From positions 1 through 64,000 of the forward strand of contig CAZPBC010000005.1 in NCBI GenBank assembly GCA_964584775.1: a stretch of 64,000 bases of DNA, given 5' to 3'. Below are positions 1 through 9,870 of this stretch, piece after piece. Source of the stretch: CAZPBC01 sp964584775 (GTDB lineage: Bacteria; Chlamydiota; Chlamydiia; Chlamydiales; SLFE01). The notes beneath the pieces were generated by a model. It was not told where the DNA came from and searched no databases. It saw only the letters and a program-made list of their open reading frames with translations. Each line of letters begins with the position of its first letter. The stretch's first letter is position 1. The position numbers were made by a program, and so were the translations under genes.

Positions 1-1
1 T

Positions 2-934
2 CCCAAGGGAGCTTTAACCTTCATTACAGGTGTCTCGGGCTCTGGAAAATCCTCACTGACTGAAGAGATCCTCATTCCTGCTGTCCAAAAAGGACTCATG
101 ACAGGCGAGGATAAAGTGATCCTGCCTGCAGGGACAGTCTCAGGCATCGATCGATTCAACCAACTCTCTGTCATCGATCAATCTCCGCTTGGACAAACCG
201 TCCGTTCTAATGTGGGTACGTATGTTGGAGCCCTGGACCGTCTGAGAGAACTTTTTGCGAGTCTAAATGCAGCGAAAGCTTTAGGACTCGAACCCAAACA
301 TTTCAGCTACAATCACAAAAAAGGCATGTGTACTCATTGTTTCGGGCTCGGCTTCAAGTGGGTTGACATGCAGTTCATGCCTCCTGTCCGCGTTCCATGT
401 GAAGCGTGTGATCAAAATCGTTTGAATCCCATCAGTCTGAGTGTCACCTATCACGACAAAAACTTTGGTGAGTACTTAAAGCTCACCGTGGATGAAGCAC
501 GCCAAGCCTTCGATGCCTTTCCTCGAATCACACGTGTCCTCGACAGCTTGATCGATGTGGGACTCGGCTACTTGTCTCTCGGTCAAGAGACCGCGACCCT
601 ATCGGGCGGAGAAGCACAGCGCATCAAGTTGAGCCGAGAGCTGTCAAAAAGAGGGACAAAGGAAACCCTCTACATTATGGATGAACCGACGACAGGTCTA
701 CATATCGATGATATTGCCAAGCTGCTTAAAATCCTTCACCGCCTCGTCGACAAAGGAGCCACCATTGTCGTCATCGAGCACCATAGCGAAATGATCCGCT
801 CTGGAGACTATGTAATTGACCTTGGCCCAGGAGCCGGTTCCTTTGGAGGAAACCTCCTCTATGAGGGACGTCCCCAGGACTTAACAAAAATCAAAGGCAA
901 TGCAACAGGAAAGTATTTAAGTACCGACCACTAG
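2..934 (+). CDS. uvrA: UvrA, excinuclease ABC subunit A (3' part only)
   Basis: This is the C-terminal 310 residues of the DNA-damage recognition ATPase of nucleotide excision repair; the reading frame is open through the left edge of the window. It begins in the Walker A motif of the second ATPase domain (GVSGSGKSSL), continues through a zinc-finger module with two CxxC pairs (CTHC and CEAC), the ABC signature LSGGEAQRIKLS and the Walker B motif YIMDEPTTGLH. Known chlamydial UvrA proteins are roughly twice the usual size because of internal duplication; whether that holds here cannot be seen. The last 18 bases overlap the 3' end of the convergent M48 peptidase gene. Confidence 0.95.
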   Translation, partial: PKGALTFITGVSGSGKSSLTEEILIPAVQKGLMTGEDKVILPAGTVSGIDRFNQLSVIDQSPLGQTVRSNVGTYVGALDRLRELFASLNAAKALGLEPKHFSYNHKKGMCTHCFGLGFKWVDMQFMPPVRVPCEACDQNRLNPISLSVTYHDKNFGEYLKLTVDEARQAFDAFPRITRVLDSLIDVGLGYLSLGQETATLSGGEAQRIKLSRELSKRGTKETLYIMDEPTTGLHIDDIAKLLKILHRLVDKGATIVVIEHHSEMIRSGDYVIDLGPGAGSFGGNLLYEGRPQDLTKIKGNATGKYLSTDH

Positions 935-2776
935 TGGAATAGGATAGTCGATCGCATCCGCAATGCCTCTAAAGAGTTCAGCTTCTGCTGAAGTGATCCG
1001 CTTATCGTGCTGGATGCAAATAGAGAGGGCGTGAAGGAGTTTTTTCTTTTCTTCCGTGCGAAGATCAGCTAAGCGGTGAATCGACTCCTCTAGTTGCCCC
1101 AAGTGCACTTTACCGACTGTATAGGCTTTCCCCTTTATCGAGAGAGCTTTCATACCCTCTACAAAAGCAGCCTGTTCTTCTTTCTCAGAGCGGTGGCCCA
1201 CTTTCGCTACAACGTGCATTAAACGAGCAGCATCTGCTTGCAAATTTTCGATCGAAGCGATTCCGCAAGTTTCACTTGTAGAGTGGAGATGATCTCTAAC
1301 ATGCTTGAGTAAGATCTTCTCCATCACCCATTCAAATAAATTCTTTCTCTCATCTGAGTAAATGAGTCTATTGACAATCTCCATGAATCCTTGACTTTGT
1401 TTCGGCGTCAGCTGAGTCAGACTAGAGATGGCCATATCAATCAGAGGAAGGCGCGCTCGCACGTCGATCTGATCAAACAGAGGAAGTAGATTTTTCATCT
1501 CCACATTCACAGAATAAGGAGCTTCTTTCTGAATGAGCTGTAGTTGCTCATTGCGGTGTGCTTCGTCTTTAGAGACGAGAAGCAGATAGATAATCGATGC
1601 AGCCCCGATGGGATCTGTCACAGCACGTCGAATGTTCGGATCGAGTTTTTCAATCAACTGCTTAGCAACACCAATCTGCTCGAGATCGGGTTGTCCAGCC
1701 ATTTCAATATAGGTACCCAGCGTCTTAGGTGCAGCTGGAACCACTTTTTTCCCTTCCGTTTCTTTGGGGTACTTCACTTTCCCTGAGTAGATACGGGAGA
1801 TCCTCTCTTCGATAGGAGGGTGCGTTGCAAAAAAGGAGGCAAAACCAGAAAGCACTCCCTCAGCAAAGAAGAAGTGGCTTGCATCAGGTGCAGCAGGGCT
1901 GAAAATTCTAGAACCATACGCATCGTCGCGAATTTTAATCAGCGCTTTGCCGATCGTATCTTGGCTACGTGTGTACTCCACCGCACTGGCATCCGCTAAA
2001 AACTCTCGCTGGCGGTTAATCGCTGCTTTAATAAATTGCCCAAAAAAGCTTCCCACAGATCCAATGGCAATGAGTCCCGTTCCTAGGAGGACCACCAGCA
2101 TGGCTCCAGGCCCCTTTGTTTTGCTATTGGTACCGCGGAAGTAGAAAGAAGACCGCAAGATATAGTATCCAAGAATGCTGAGAACAAGGATGCCAAATAA
2201 AAGCCCCATCAGACGGATATTCATGCGCATGTCACCATTCAGGATATGGCTAAATTCATGGGCAATCACCCCTTGTAGTTCCTCACGGCTCAACTTATCT
2301 AAACAGCCCTTTGTCACACCGATGACTGCAGATTTTGGTGAGAATCCTGCGGCAAAAGCGTTAATCCCCTCCTCTTTGTCAAGAAGGAAGACTTTAGGCC
2401 GACGAATTCCTGTTGCAATCGCGATCTCTTCAACAATATTCAACAGCTGTTTTTCTTTAGAGTTTTTCGTGTCGGAACTGATCTCTCTTCCGCCCAGCTC
2501 CTCAGCCACGTAGGCCCCACCACCCGCTTTCAGCTTCGAAATTTTGTAAAGGGCACTTAACCCCACAATGGCTGCCGTGATGAAAAAAGAGAAAACAAGA
2601 ATGGTCGGATTCCAGAGGTGGTGGGTCTCGAAGTTATCACCATAAACTGCCATAGCCTCAATGAAAGCGAGCAGGAGATAGGTCACTAGAGTGATCCCTA
2701 ACACCCCAAGACCAAAAAGGACCATTAACCAAAGGGTCTGCTTCCTTGCGTTGTCTTGATGTGTATAAAATTCCAT
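917..2776 (-). CDS. M48 family (HtpX-like) membrane metallopeptidase with long C-terminal extension
   Basis: Membrane zinc protease of the HtpX/M48 family, 619 aa. The N-terminus has two hydrophobic segments (about residues 14-45 and 57-77). The zinc motif HEFSH lies at 173-177, the likely third ligand Glu in REFLAD near 257, and two more hydrophobic segments lie between (about 188-207 and 223-248). HtpX is usually about 290 aa; here some 300 further residues follow. The end of that extension (cysteine, helical runs, then a DKRITSAEAELFR-like motif) looks TerB-like, which is an inference. It starts directly after the stop codon of the lemA-like gene, and this LemA/M48 pairing is a recurrent bacterial arrangement linked to envelope quality control. 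It is convergent with uvrA. Confidence 0.88.
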   Translation of the reverse strand: MEFYTHQDNARKQTLWLMVLFGLGVLGITLVTYLLLAFIEAMAVYGDNFETHHLWNPTILVFSFFITAAIVGLSALYKISKLKAGGGAYVAEELGGREISSDTKNSKEKQLLNIVEEIAIATGIRRPKVFLLDKEEGINAFAAGFSPKSAVIGVTKGCLDKLSREELQGVIAHEFSHILNGDMRMNIRLMGLLFGILVLSILGYYILRSSFYFRGTNSKTKGPGAMLVVLLGTGLIAIGSVGSFFGQFIKAAINRQREFLADASAVEYTRSQDTIGKALIKIRDDAYGSRIFSPAAPDASHFFFAEGVLSGFASFFATHPPIEERISRIYSGKVKYPKETEGKKVVPAAPKTLGTYIEMAGQPDLEQIGVAKQLIEKLDPNIRRAVTDPIGAASIIYLLLVSKDEAHRNEQLQLIQKEAPYSVNVEMKNLLPLFDQIDVRARLPLIDMAISSLTQLTPKQSQGFMEIVNRLIYSDERKNLFEWVMEKILLKHVRDHLHSTSETCGIASIENLQADAARLMHVVAKVGHRSEKEEQAAFVEGMKALSIKGKAYTVGKVHLGQLEESIHRLADLRTEEKKKLLHALSICIQHDKRITSAEAELFRGIADAIDYPIPLVVGT

Positions 2777-3379
2777 TTAGAACTCGATCTTCGGCGCCGT
2801 TTTTGTCTCCCCAAGCTCAAACTCTAAAAAGGCTGCATCCTCATCATATCCGAAGAGGTCCGCTAAAAGAACGGGAGGAAATGACTGCTTATAACTATTA
2901 AAGTTCATCACAGAATCATTATAGGCCTGTCTGGCAAAGGAAATCCGATTTTCAGTTGAAGTCACTTCTTCTGTGAGCTGCATCATATTTTCACTCGCCT
3001 TGAGGTCGGGATAGCTTTCAGCAACTGCAAAAAGTCGTCCCAGGGCAGAGGTCAACATCCCCTCACTCTTAGCCAGCTGCTCCATAGCTCTCTCGTTCCC
3101 GAAGTGGGTCGCCGCCTGTTTTAAGCTACTTGCAGCTAAGTTACGAGCTTGAGTGACCTCTTCGAGAGTCGACTTCTCATGTTGCAAATATCCTTTCGCA
3201 ATCTCCACTAAATTGGGAATTAGGTCATGACGCCGCTTCAATTGCACTTCAATTTGAGAAAAACTGTTTTGCAATCGATTTTTAAGTGTGACAAAGCGGT
3301 TGTAAATCCCCACAATCATCGCAACGGCAATCCCTAATAACAACAAAATTAGGATCAAAAAAATGCCCCATGAACTCAT
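2777..3379 (-). CDS. lemA: LemA family protein
   Basis: LemA-family protein of 200 aa with one N-terminal membrane anchor (about residues 5-25) followed by a helical domain containing the family-typical NRFVTLKNRLQNSFSQIEVQL and RRHDLIPNLVE segments. LemA proteins have no firmly established biochemical role. The ATG at 3379 is preferred to a GTG six bases upstream because GAGGAG sits five bases before the ATG and would overlap the GTG. The stop codon abuts the start of the M48 peptidase gene, so the two are translationally coupled and probably act together. Confidence 0.9.
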   Translation of the reverse strand: MSSWGIFLILILLLLGIAVAMIVGIYNRFVTLKNRLQNSFSQIEVQLKRRHDLIPNLVEIAKGYLQHEKSTLEEVTQARNLAASSLKQAATHFGNERAMEQLAKSEGMLTSALGRLFAVAESYPDLKASENMMQLTEEVTSTENRISFARQAYNDSVMNFNSYKQSFPPVLLADLFGYDEDAAFLEFELGETKTAPKIEF

Positions 3380-3591
3380 AACCACTCCTCAATAGATTTT
3401 TTTTCATCATATCGGCAAGGCTGAAACCTTGTCAATCTCAAGTTATGTCTTTCATTTTCAAAATTTTAGTAGTATCAAGAGGTAGAGAAGTTCGCCCTTG
3501 CACTTTTCAAAAGAATTCTGTAAGGTCTTAGCTATAAGTGACAAACAAACACGTCATCGCCTAATTTTCCCTTTAAAGGAGTCGCTAACTA

Positions 3592-4758
3592 ATGGAAGCA
3601 CAGTCAAGATCATCTGTATGGGCCACCGGCTTTGCCATGTTCTCCATGTTTTTTGGAGCAGGAAATGTGGTATTTCCACTCGCCGTCGGACAAATTGCCC
3701 AGAACCAAACCCCGATCGCTATTTTAGGCTTGATGATCTCCGCCATCGGAGTGCCTTTCTTAGGTCTCATTTCGATGACGCTCTTCAACGGAAACTATCA
3801 CCTCTTTTTTAAACGTATCGGGAAGGTTCCTGGATATCTTGTTTCACTCTTTATCCTCTGCCTCATCGGTCCCTTTGGGGCGATGCCAAGGCTGCTAACC
3901 CTTTCTCATTCCACCTTTGATTTAGCCATCCCTGGTGTTCCACTCTGGCTTTTTTCAGTGATTGCCTGTGTGGTGGTTTACCTCATGACCTTTAAGAAGA
4001 ACCGTATCTTGGATGTTTTAGGGTATGTGCTCACCCCCCTACTTTTAGTCACTCTTGTGATTATCATTGTAAAGGGAATCTACGGCGCAGAACCGGCGCC
4101 CCTATCGAATATGACAAGTGGGACCGCCTTCCTCTTTGGCCTTCAGACAGGGTATGAGACGATGGACCTTCTAGGCGCCTTCTACTTCTCTACGGTGATT
4201 CTTGCTTGTCTAGAGAGCAGTGAGATCTCTCACGGACATACGAAGAACTTCCGCAATGTCATCTTCATGACGCTCAAGTCGAGTATCATTGGAGCATCCT
4301 TACTTGCACTGGTCTACTTTGGCTTTTGCTTCGTGGCGAGTTTTAATTCTGCTTCTCTTGAGGGCTTAAGCCGTGACCAGTTTCTTGGTGCGATCGCCAT
4401 CCATACTCTCGGTGCTTATGCCGGAATCGTTGCGATCGGCGCTGTATCACTCGCCTGCTTAACCACAGCAATTGCGTTAGCAGCCGTCTTCTCTGAGTTC
4501 CTCCACCAAGATATTTTCAGAGAAAAAATCAGCTTTTCAAACTCACTGGTCGTCACACTGGCCCTGACTTTTGCCGTCTCTACACTGGGTTTCACAGGTA
4601 TCGCCGCTTTCCTCGCGCCGATTCTTGTTGTCTGTTACCCCGCACTCATTGTGCTCTCGATTTTAAACATCGGACACAAGATGTTTCACTTTAACTCTGT
4701 GAAAGCTCCTGTCGCGGTGACGTTTATTATCTCGCTTTTACTGTATGTGAATTCGTAG
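3592..4758 (+). CDS. brnQ: BrnQ family branched-chain amino acid transporter
   Basis: Inner-membrane transporter of 388 aa, hydrophobic throughout with about 11-12 predicted helices. The N-terminal FAMFSMFFGAGNVVFPLAVG is the family hallmark, and the segment around residues 65-110 also matches BrnQ. Members import leucine, isoleucine and valine with Na+ or H+. That fits an obligate intracellular bacterium that takes amino acids from its host. The protein is somewhat shorter than typical BrnQ (about 430-440 aa). An AAAGGAG lies about nine bases before the ATG. Its last 32 bases overlap the convergent unknown gene. Confidence 0.9.
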   Translation: MEAQSRSSVWATGFAMFSMFFGAGNVVFPLAVGQIAQNQTPIAILGLMISAIGVPFLGLISMTLFNGNYHLFFKRIGKVPGYLVSLFILCLIGPFGAMPRLLTLSHSTFDLAIPGVPLWLFSVIACVVVYLMTFKKNRILDVLGYVLTPLLLVTLVIIIVKGIYGAEPAPLSNMTSGTAFLFGLQTGYETMDLLGAFYFSTVILACLESSEISHGHTKNFRNVIFMTLKSSIIGASLLALVYFGFCFVASFNSASLEGLSRDQFLGAIAIHTLGAYAGIVAIGAVSLACLTTAIALAAVFSEFLHQDIFREKISFSNSLVVTLALTFAVSTLGFTGIAAFLAPILVVCYPALIVLSILNIGHKMFHFNSVKAPVAVTFIISLLLYVNS

Positions 4759-6685
4759 CGTGGCGGAGTGCTTCAGCAAAGTACTCCTGCTTGTAAGGAT
4801 CATCAGAGCGGTAAATCAACCCTAAGCAGTGTCGATCGATCGTGCGGATCGATGAATAGACAAGCTCTGATTGTGCGATATTCATCGACTTCAGCTCTTT
4901 TAGTACACGTTCCTTCATCCCCCCACGATCAGCAATAATGACCGCATACACGGCATCCAGTTCACAATGGATCGATAACATCACGGCACGCCCATCGGGG
5001 AAGCCACTAGCTAGGGTGTCCACGAGGAGGAGAAAAAGAATTTTCAAAGCCTCTGTCTCAAAAAGAGAGCGTTGAGAGGCAGGAGAAATCGCGTAGAAGA
5101 AGTTCTCCAAAAGAAGATCGTTATAGACGCCCTCTTCTTCTACAAGAGTACGGAGGCGACCCAGCTGCTCGTTTTGCTTGGTGATCATTCCCCCGTTATA
5201 ATCACGAAGGACCCCTAAGATCCGTTCTAGTTCACTCACGACAACCTGACGCGCTTTGTACAGATCGATCGAGTGATCTTCCCGATGGAACATCTCTTTG
5301 GGAAGCTTCACCCGAAACACTGTCGCCACTTTTGGGTACTTCTTGCGAATCGTGCCCACTTTTTTCGTAAAGTCAGGGAGAAACTCTAAGAATGTGCTCG
5401 CTAGCTTGAAGTGCTCTTCAATACTTTTATCCGTCGACTTCTCTGCACGGACATGAATGATCGTGAAATAAAGATGAGCACGAGTCTGCTCGTCAAAAGT
5501 GATATTGACCTGCGGAATATCGTTCGCAAATTTGACTTGATTAGATAGAGAGAGGATATTCCTCATGATCTCCTCTTCATTCCTCGGCATGAAGATCGGA
5601 GGCATGAGATGCTCTACACGGTCTTTCAAGTCATCGGGCAACTCTTCTCTAAGTCGGAGAACCTCCTCTTGTGTGAAGGGAGAACCGTCCATTTTTTGAA
5701 TCTCGATGTAGAGGGTTGCAATCTGATCACTCCCCTTTCGAATATTCACAAAAGAGTTCTCAATTGCCTGCACATTGGGAATATGATTTTGGATGGCACG
5801 CATCAAGTGGCGGTCATCCAACACTTCCTTATCACTTAAAAAATTCACCGCAATTGCAATCCCGAGAAGACGACGTGGACCCAGAGTTTTTTGTGGGATA
5901 TGAAAAGCTTTCAAACAAAGGTGTCGCTTTCCTGAGTACTTCTGCATCAAGTAAGCGATCTGCTTGCGAAAAAGATAGTTGTAACAGACGATACGGCATA
6001 GGTGTCTACTCGTACGCTCAGCCTTAAAAGCCTCTTTACACATCACCAACATGTATTGCATTTCTGTTAGGATATCGGGATCGAACGTGTCAGGAAAACG
6101 CTTGGCCACTTTTGCAATGAGAGCATGTATCGCAGCTGTTTTTTGATCTGAAGAGAGTCCTTTTGATTCGAGGATCCTGCGAGCATAGTAGCTAGAGCTC
6201 ACACCCAGTTTGATCTCTGTTTTAAGGACTGCAAGATTCTTCTTAATCTCGTCTGTCTCAAAGTCACTGTAAATGTTCACCATCACTTCACAAAGCGTGT
6301 ATTTCTGATCACCTAGCTCGGGAAGATTGAAGTCGACTGCATAGAAGAGTGTCACATCAAGAAGGTGCCCAGGAACAAGCCAACTGTTCACGAGGTCGAA
6401 GAAGAAGTTAAAGGCATTGGGACGGTACTTGGAGAGCAGGAAGAACGAAACTCGTGAAGGTGCTTCCTCAAACTCGCTATGAGTGAAAATAGGGAGCTCA
6501 TCGAAAAAGCGTGGTTTAAGCTTTTCGAAATCAATCCGATCCCCGTCGACAGCATCGGGAAATTGACGACGAAAAATCTTCAAAAGCGTTCGAAAAATGG
6601 ATTCTCGGTAGAAGGGTGACTCAGGATCTGTGCCTGACTCATTAAAATTGGTGACTAACTGAGGTTTTTTTTCCTCGACTTTCAT
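4727..6685 (-). CDS. Large conserved-looking protein of unknown function
   Basis: Soluble-looking protein of 652 aa with no signal peptide or clear membrane segment. I do not recognise a named family. It is rich in charged helical segments. The last 120 residues alternate beta-like and helical stretches (around AVMLSIHCELDAVYAVIIAD), faintly like an ACT or similar regulatory fold; this is a guess. The codon use and dense context indicate a real gene. It lies downstream of the aspartate-kinase-like gene with a 69-base gap and may be read with it, although a TATAAT within the gap could give it a promoter of its own. No Shine-Dalgarno sequence is obvious before the ATG. Confidence 0.8.
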   Translation of the reverse strand: MKVEEKKPQLVTNFNESGTDPESPFYRESIFRTLLKIFRRQFPDAVDGDRIDFEKLKPRFFDELPIFTHSEFEEAPSRVSFFLLSKYRPNAFNFFFDLVNSWLVPGHLLDVTLFYAVDFNLPELGDQKYTLCEVMVNIYSDFETDEIKKNLAVLKTEIKLGVSSSYYARRILESKGLSSDQKTAAIHALIAKVAKRFPDTFDPDILTEMQYMLVMCKEAFKAERTSRHLCRIVCYNYLFRKQIAYLMQKYSGKRHLCLKAFHIPQKTLGPRRLLGIAIAVNFLSDKEVLDDRHLMRAIQNHIPNVQAIENSFVNIRKGSDQIATLYIEIQKMDGSPFTQEEVLRLREELPDDLKDRVEHLMPPIFMPRNEEEIMRNILSLSNQVKFANDIPQVNITFDEQTRAHLYFTIIHVRAEKSTDKSIEEHFKLASTFLEFLPDFTKKVGTIRKKYPKVATVFRVKLPKEMFHREDHSIDLYKARQVVVSELERILGVLRDYNGGMITKQNEQLGRLRTLVEEEGVYNDLLLENFFYAISPASQRSLFETEALKILFLLLVDTLASGFPDGRAVMLSIHCELDAVYAVIIADRGGMKERVLKELKSMNIAQSELVYSSIRTIDRHCLGLIYRSDDPYKQEYFAEALRHATNSHTVKAR

Positions 6686-6754
6686 CCGCTTATTTTTTCC
6701 AATGTAGGGTTAAACTCCGGATTTAATATTATAAGTCATCGACTTTCTATACAA

Positions 6755-7543
6755 TCATTCTGTGATGGCTACTGAGATTTCCTCATACCGAGGAGAACTG
6801 GGTGGAAGTGCTTGGCTACAAAAGATCTTTGTGCATTTTTTGAAGGGTCGATCAAATGAGCAGACAGTGAGCGGGAGAGCGTTGTGTTCTGCAAGCTCTA
6901 CACAGCGGCTATGCAGGACCCCACTTGATCCGGCAGTACGGTAAAATTCTTGATAAGAGAGAGTTGGATAGTGGACTGCAGAGGGATTCTCTTTGGGATC
7001 CGCACTGTAAACCCCATCAACATCTTTAAAGAAAATCACTTCACTGGCTCCTAGGGCAACACCGAGTGCAACGGCAGAGATGTCAGATCCATTGCGCCCC
7101 AGCGTGGTGATCTCGCCACGCAAACTGCACCCTTGAAAACCGGCGACAATCACCACTTTGTTTTGTTCAAAAGCAGTTAGTAGACGCCGTGGTCGAACAT
7201 CCACGACATGTGCATTCGAATGCTCATCAGAAGTGACGATACCCGATTGGCTGCCTGTGAAACTTTGTGCCGGAATTCCTCTTTTTTCCAGTGCCATAGC
7301 AAGAAGCGCGATGGAAATCCTTTCCCCGACACTGACAAGCATATCATACTCTCTACGAGGAGGTTCAGGGTGAACCTGTTCGGCAAGTTCGACGAGCTGA
7401 TTGGTCATATCGGCCATCGCACTGACGACAATCACCAAATTTTTAAACCGCGTACGCTCCTCTGCAACCACCTCGGCAATCTTGCTAAACTGCTCAGGAG
7501 TCGCAACCGCTGCACCGCCAAATTTCATGACAACTGTCGACAT
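6755..7543 (-). CDS. Aspartate kinase-like catalytic domain protein, lacking ACT domains
   Basis: Amino-acid kinase fold protein of 262 aa resembling the catalytic half of aspartokinase (first step of the lysine/diaminopimelate and threonine pathways). Visible motifs are KFGGAAVA at the N-terminus, SVGERIS, LGRNGSDISAVALG and the nucleotide-binding KDVDGVYSADP. Ordinary aspartokinases are 400-460 aa with C-terminal ACT domains for feedback control; these are absent, and a stop follows a short unrelated tail. The usual KFGGTSV is KFGGAAV and LGRGGSD is LGRNGSD, so substrate or activity may differ. It is divergent from queD. No other diaminopimelate gene is adjacent. Confidence 0.8.
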   Translation of the reverse strand: MSTVVMKFGGAAVATPEQFSKIAEVVAEERTRFKNLVIVVSAMADMTNQLVELAEQVHPEPPRREYDMLVSVGERISIALLAMALEKRGIPAQSFTGSQSGIVTSDEHSNAHVVDVRPRRLLTAFEQNKVVIVAGFQGCSLRGEITTLGRNGSDISAVALGVALGASEVIFFKDVDGVYSADPKENPSAVHYPTLSYQEFYRTAGSSGVLHSRCVELAEHNALPLTVCSFDRPFKKCTKIFCSQALPPSSPRYEEISVAITE

Positions 7544-7595
7544 CCAACTTTCCTAATTTTTAGCGCTATGCTATACTATCTGCCAATATAACAAA

Positions 7596-7964
7596 ATGTT
7601 TGAGCTTACAAAATCTTTCACTTTTGACGCAGGACATACGCTAGAGCATCATCAAGGCCTCTGTAGCAAACCGCATGGTCATACCTACCGCTTGATGATC
7701 ACGCTCAACTCACCCACACTAAACGAAGAAGGCTCCTCTAAAAACATGGTGATGGACTTCTACGACATTGGTCAAATCGTTAAGCCAATGTTAAAAGATT
7801 TTTTTGACCACCAGTGGATCAATGAAACACTCGAAACCGACTCCCCCACCGTCGAATTCATGGCAAAGTGGATTTATGACCATCTCAAGCCCCAAATCCC
7901 CCTTCTCACCAAGGTGACTCTCTACGAAACCCAGACCTCTTGGGCTAGCTATTTCGAGCACTAA
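7596..7964 (+). CDS. queD: 6-carboxy-tetrahydropterin synthase (QueD/PTPS family)
   Basis: Small tunnelling-fold enzyme of 122 aa that converts dihydroneopterin triphosphate to 6-carboxy-tetrahydropterin, the first dedicated step toward the queuosine tRNA base. The zinc-binding histidines (H14, H27, H29) and the catalytic Cys23 lie in the motif CSKPHGH, and VMDFYDIG and FDHQWINE are also typical. The length is normal for QueD. No Shine-Dalgarno sequence is visible. A TATACT at 7572-7577 would start a very short leader. No other queuosine gene is in the window, so a different pterin role cannot be excluded. Confidence 0.88.
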   Translation: MFELTKSFTFDAGHTLEHHQGLCSKPHGHTYRLMITLNSPTLNEEGSSKNMVMDFYDIGQIVKPMLKDFFDHQWINETLETDSPTVEFMAKWIYDHLKPQIPLLTKVTLYETQTSWASYFEH

Positions 7965-8004
7965 TCACCGGTCCCCTTATATATAGGGGAAATGTTTCAA
8001 TTCC

Positions 8005-8033
8005 TTGATTTAATAGCTTCTATCTGCTAATAT
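8005..8033 (+). promoter_or_regulatory. Predicted promoter of rpsA
   Basis: TTGATT and TAATAT are separated by exactly 17 bases, a good match to the sigma70 (chlamydial sigma66) consensus. They lie 38 bases before the rpsA ATG and downstream of the queD stop, so rpsA can be transcribed independently. Confidence 0.6.
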
Positions 8034-8071
8034 TTCGCTCATCATAGAAAAAATTAAGGAGAAACCTTTAC

Positions 8072-9814
8072 ATGTCAAAAAACGCACAACAAGAGCAATT
8101 CACCTGGACCGAAGACAAGATCGTCGACGATATCGAATTTAAAGAATCTGATGCTCAAGAATTTAAATCTCTTTTAGATGGCAAAGTTCCTTCATCTAGC
8201 GATGAGAGCACAACGATGGTGCCTGGCACGATCCTCAATGGAACGATTGTCGAAATCACGAAAGACCATGTTGTTGTAGACGTCGGTCTTAAAAGTGAGG
8301 GACTCGTCCCCTCTTCAGAGTTCTCTGACCCTGAGCAAATCGTGATCGGTGAGGAAGTAGAAGTCTTCCTAGACCGTACTGAAGATGAAAATGGCCAGAT
8401 TGTCCTCTCCCGTGAGAAAGCGGAACGCCAGCGTCAGTGGGAGTTCATTATCTCCAACTGCGAAGAGGGCTCAATTGTGAAAGGAAAAGTCCTCCGTAAG
8501 GTCAAAGGTGGACTCATGGTCGACATCGGTATGGAAGCCTTCCTGCCTGGCTCCCAGATCGACAACAAGCGCATCAAAAACCTCGATGAGTTTATTGGCC
8601 AAACCTACGAGTTTAAAATCCTCAAGATCAACGTCGAGCGTAAGAATGTCGTCGTTTCAAGAAGAGAGCTTCTCGAAGCTGAGCGCATCTCTAAAAAAGC
8701 TGAGCTGCTTGAAACGATCAGTGAAGGCGCGATCTGCGAAGGTATCGTCAAAAACATCACCGACTTCGGAGTCTTCCTCGACCTCGATGGCATTGATGGC
8801 CTACTTCACATCACAGACATGACCTGGAAGCGTATCAAGCACCCTTCTGAGATGGTACAGCTTGGTGACAAACTCGAAGTCATGATCCTCTCGATTGACC
8901 AAGAGAAGGGCCGTGTTGCTCTAGGACTGAAGCAAAAAGAAGACAATCCTTGGGATCGCATCGAGGAGAAATACCCTCCAGGCACCCGTGTGAAGGGAAT
9001 GATCGTCAACCTCCTCCCCTACGGAGCATTCATCGAAATCGAACCTGGAATCGAGGGTCTGATCCACGTTTCAGAAATGTCTTGGGTGAAAACAGTCACC
9101 GATCCAAGTGAAATCGTCCGTAAAGGAGATGAGATCGAAGCGGTTGTTCTTTCAGTGCAGAAGCAAGAAGGGAAAATCTCTCTTGGTATCAAGCAAATCG
9201 AGCACAACCCTTGGGATGACGTTCAAGCGAAATACCCGATTGGCAAAAATGTCGATGTCGAGATCAAGAGCCTCACTAACTACGGCGCCTTTGTAGAGCT
9301 AGAGCCAGGTGTTGAGGGTCTCATCCACATCTCTGACCTGAGCTGGATCAAGAAAATCTCTCACCCATCAGAGCTACTGAAAAAAGGTGATGAAGTCAAT
9401 GCCGTGATCCTCTCGATCGACCGCGACAACAAAAAGATCACGCTTGGACTAAAGCAACTCAGCGACAACCCTTGGGAGTCTATCGAAAAGACCACACCTG
9501 TAGGGGCTGTTCTCAAGGGAACTGTCTCAAAAATCACTGCATTCGGAGCTTTTGTTGAGCTTGACAACGGAATCGAAGGACTGATCCATGTCACAGAGCT
9601 CTCTGACCAAGCTTTCGGTAAAGTGGAAGATGTCATCGCAAAAGGCGATCAAATCACAGCCAAAGTGATCAAGATCGACCCCGAGCATAAGAAGATTGCT
9701 CTATCCATGAAAGAGTGCATGATTGATGAAAATCAAGTGAACAGAGACGACATTGTCGTTGGCACAGGAGCTGAAGAGAGCGCTGAGACCTCTTCTGACG
9801 AAAGCCAGTCGTAG
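8072..9814 (+). CDS. rpsA: 30S ribosomal protein S1
   Basis: Ribosomal protein S1 of 580 aa, which binds mRNA and delivers it to the 30S subunit. Six S1 RNA-binding repeats can be read, starting near residues 50, 136, 218, 305, 392 and 479. The last four are most alike ([38 protein letters not shown] and so on). The C-terminus is acidic and Ser-rich. Length matches chlamydial S1. An AAGGAGA precedes the ATG. The gene stands alone, with its own promoter upstream and a terminator downstream. Confidence 0.97.
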   Translation: MSKNAQQEQFTWTEDKIVDDIEFKESDAQEFKSLLDGKVPSSSDESTTMVPGTILNGTIVEITKDHVVVDVGLKSEGLVPSSEFSDPEQIVIGEEVEVFLDRTEDENGQIVLSREKAERQRQWEFIISNCEEGSIVKGKVLRKVKGGLMVDIGMEAFLPGSQIDNKRIKNLDEFIGQTYEFKILKINVERKNVVVSRRELLEAERISKKAELLETISEGAICEGIVKNITDFGVFLDLDGIDGLLHITDMTWKRIKHPSEMVQLGDKLEVMILSIDQEKGRVALGLKQKEDNPWDRIEEKYPPGTRVKGMIVNLLPYGAFIEIEPGIEGLIHVSEMSWVKTVTDPSEIVRKGDEIEAVVLSVQKQEGKISLGIKQIEHNPWDDVQAKYPIGKNVDVEIKSLTNYGAFVELEPGVEGLIHISDLSWIKKISHPSELLKKGDEVNAVILSIDRDNKKITLGLKQLSDNPWESIEKTTPVGAVLKGTVSKITAFGAFVELDNGIEGLIHVTELSDQAFGKVEDVIAKGDQITAKVIKIDPEHKKIALSMKECMIDENQVNRDDIVVGTGAEESAETSSDESQS

Positions 9815-9823
9815 TCGTTTCTA

Positions 9824-9859
9824 AGGAGACCTTAGATGAATCCTCATCTAAGGTCTCCT
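9824..9859 (+). terminator. Perfect 16-bp hairpin after rpsA
   Basis: AGGAGACCTTAGATGA and TCATCTAAGGTCTCCT are perfect reverse complements around a four-base loop, nine bases after the rpsA stop. It has no T tract and sits 11 bases before a second hairpin that does. It probably stabilises the mRNA 3' end or works together with that terminator. Confidence 0.6.
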
Positions 9860-9870
9860 AAGACGTGTTG

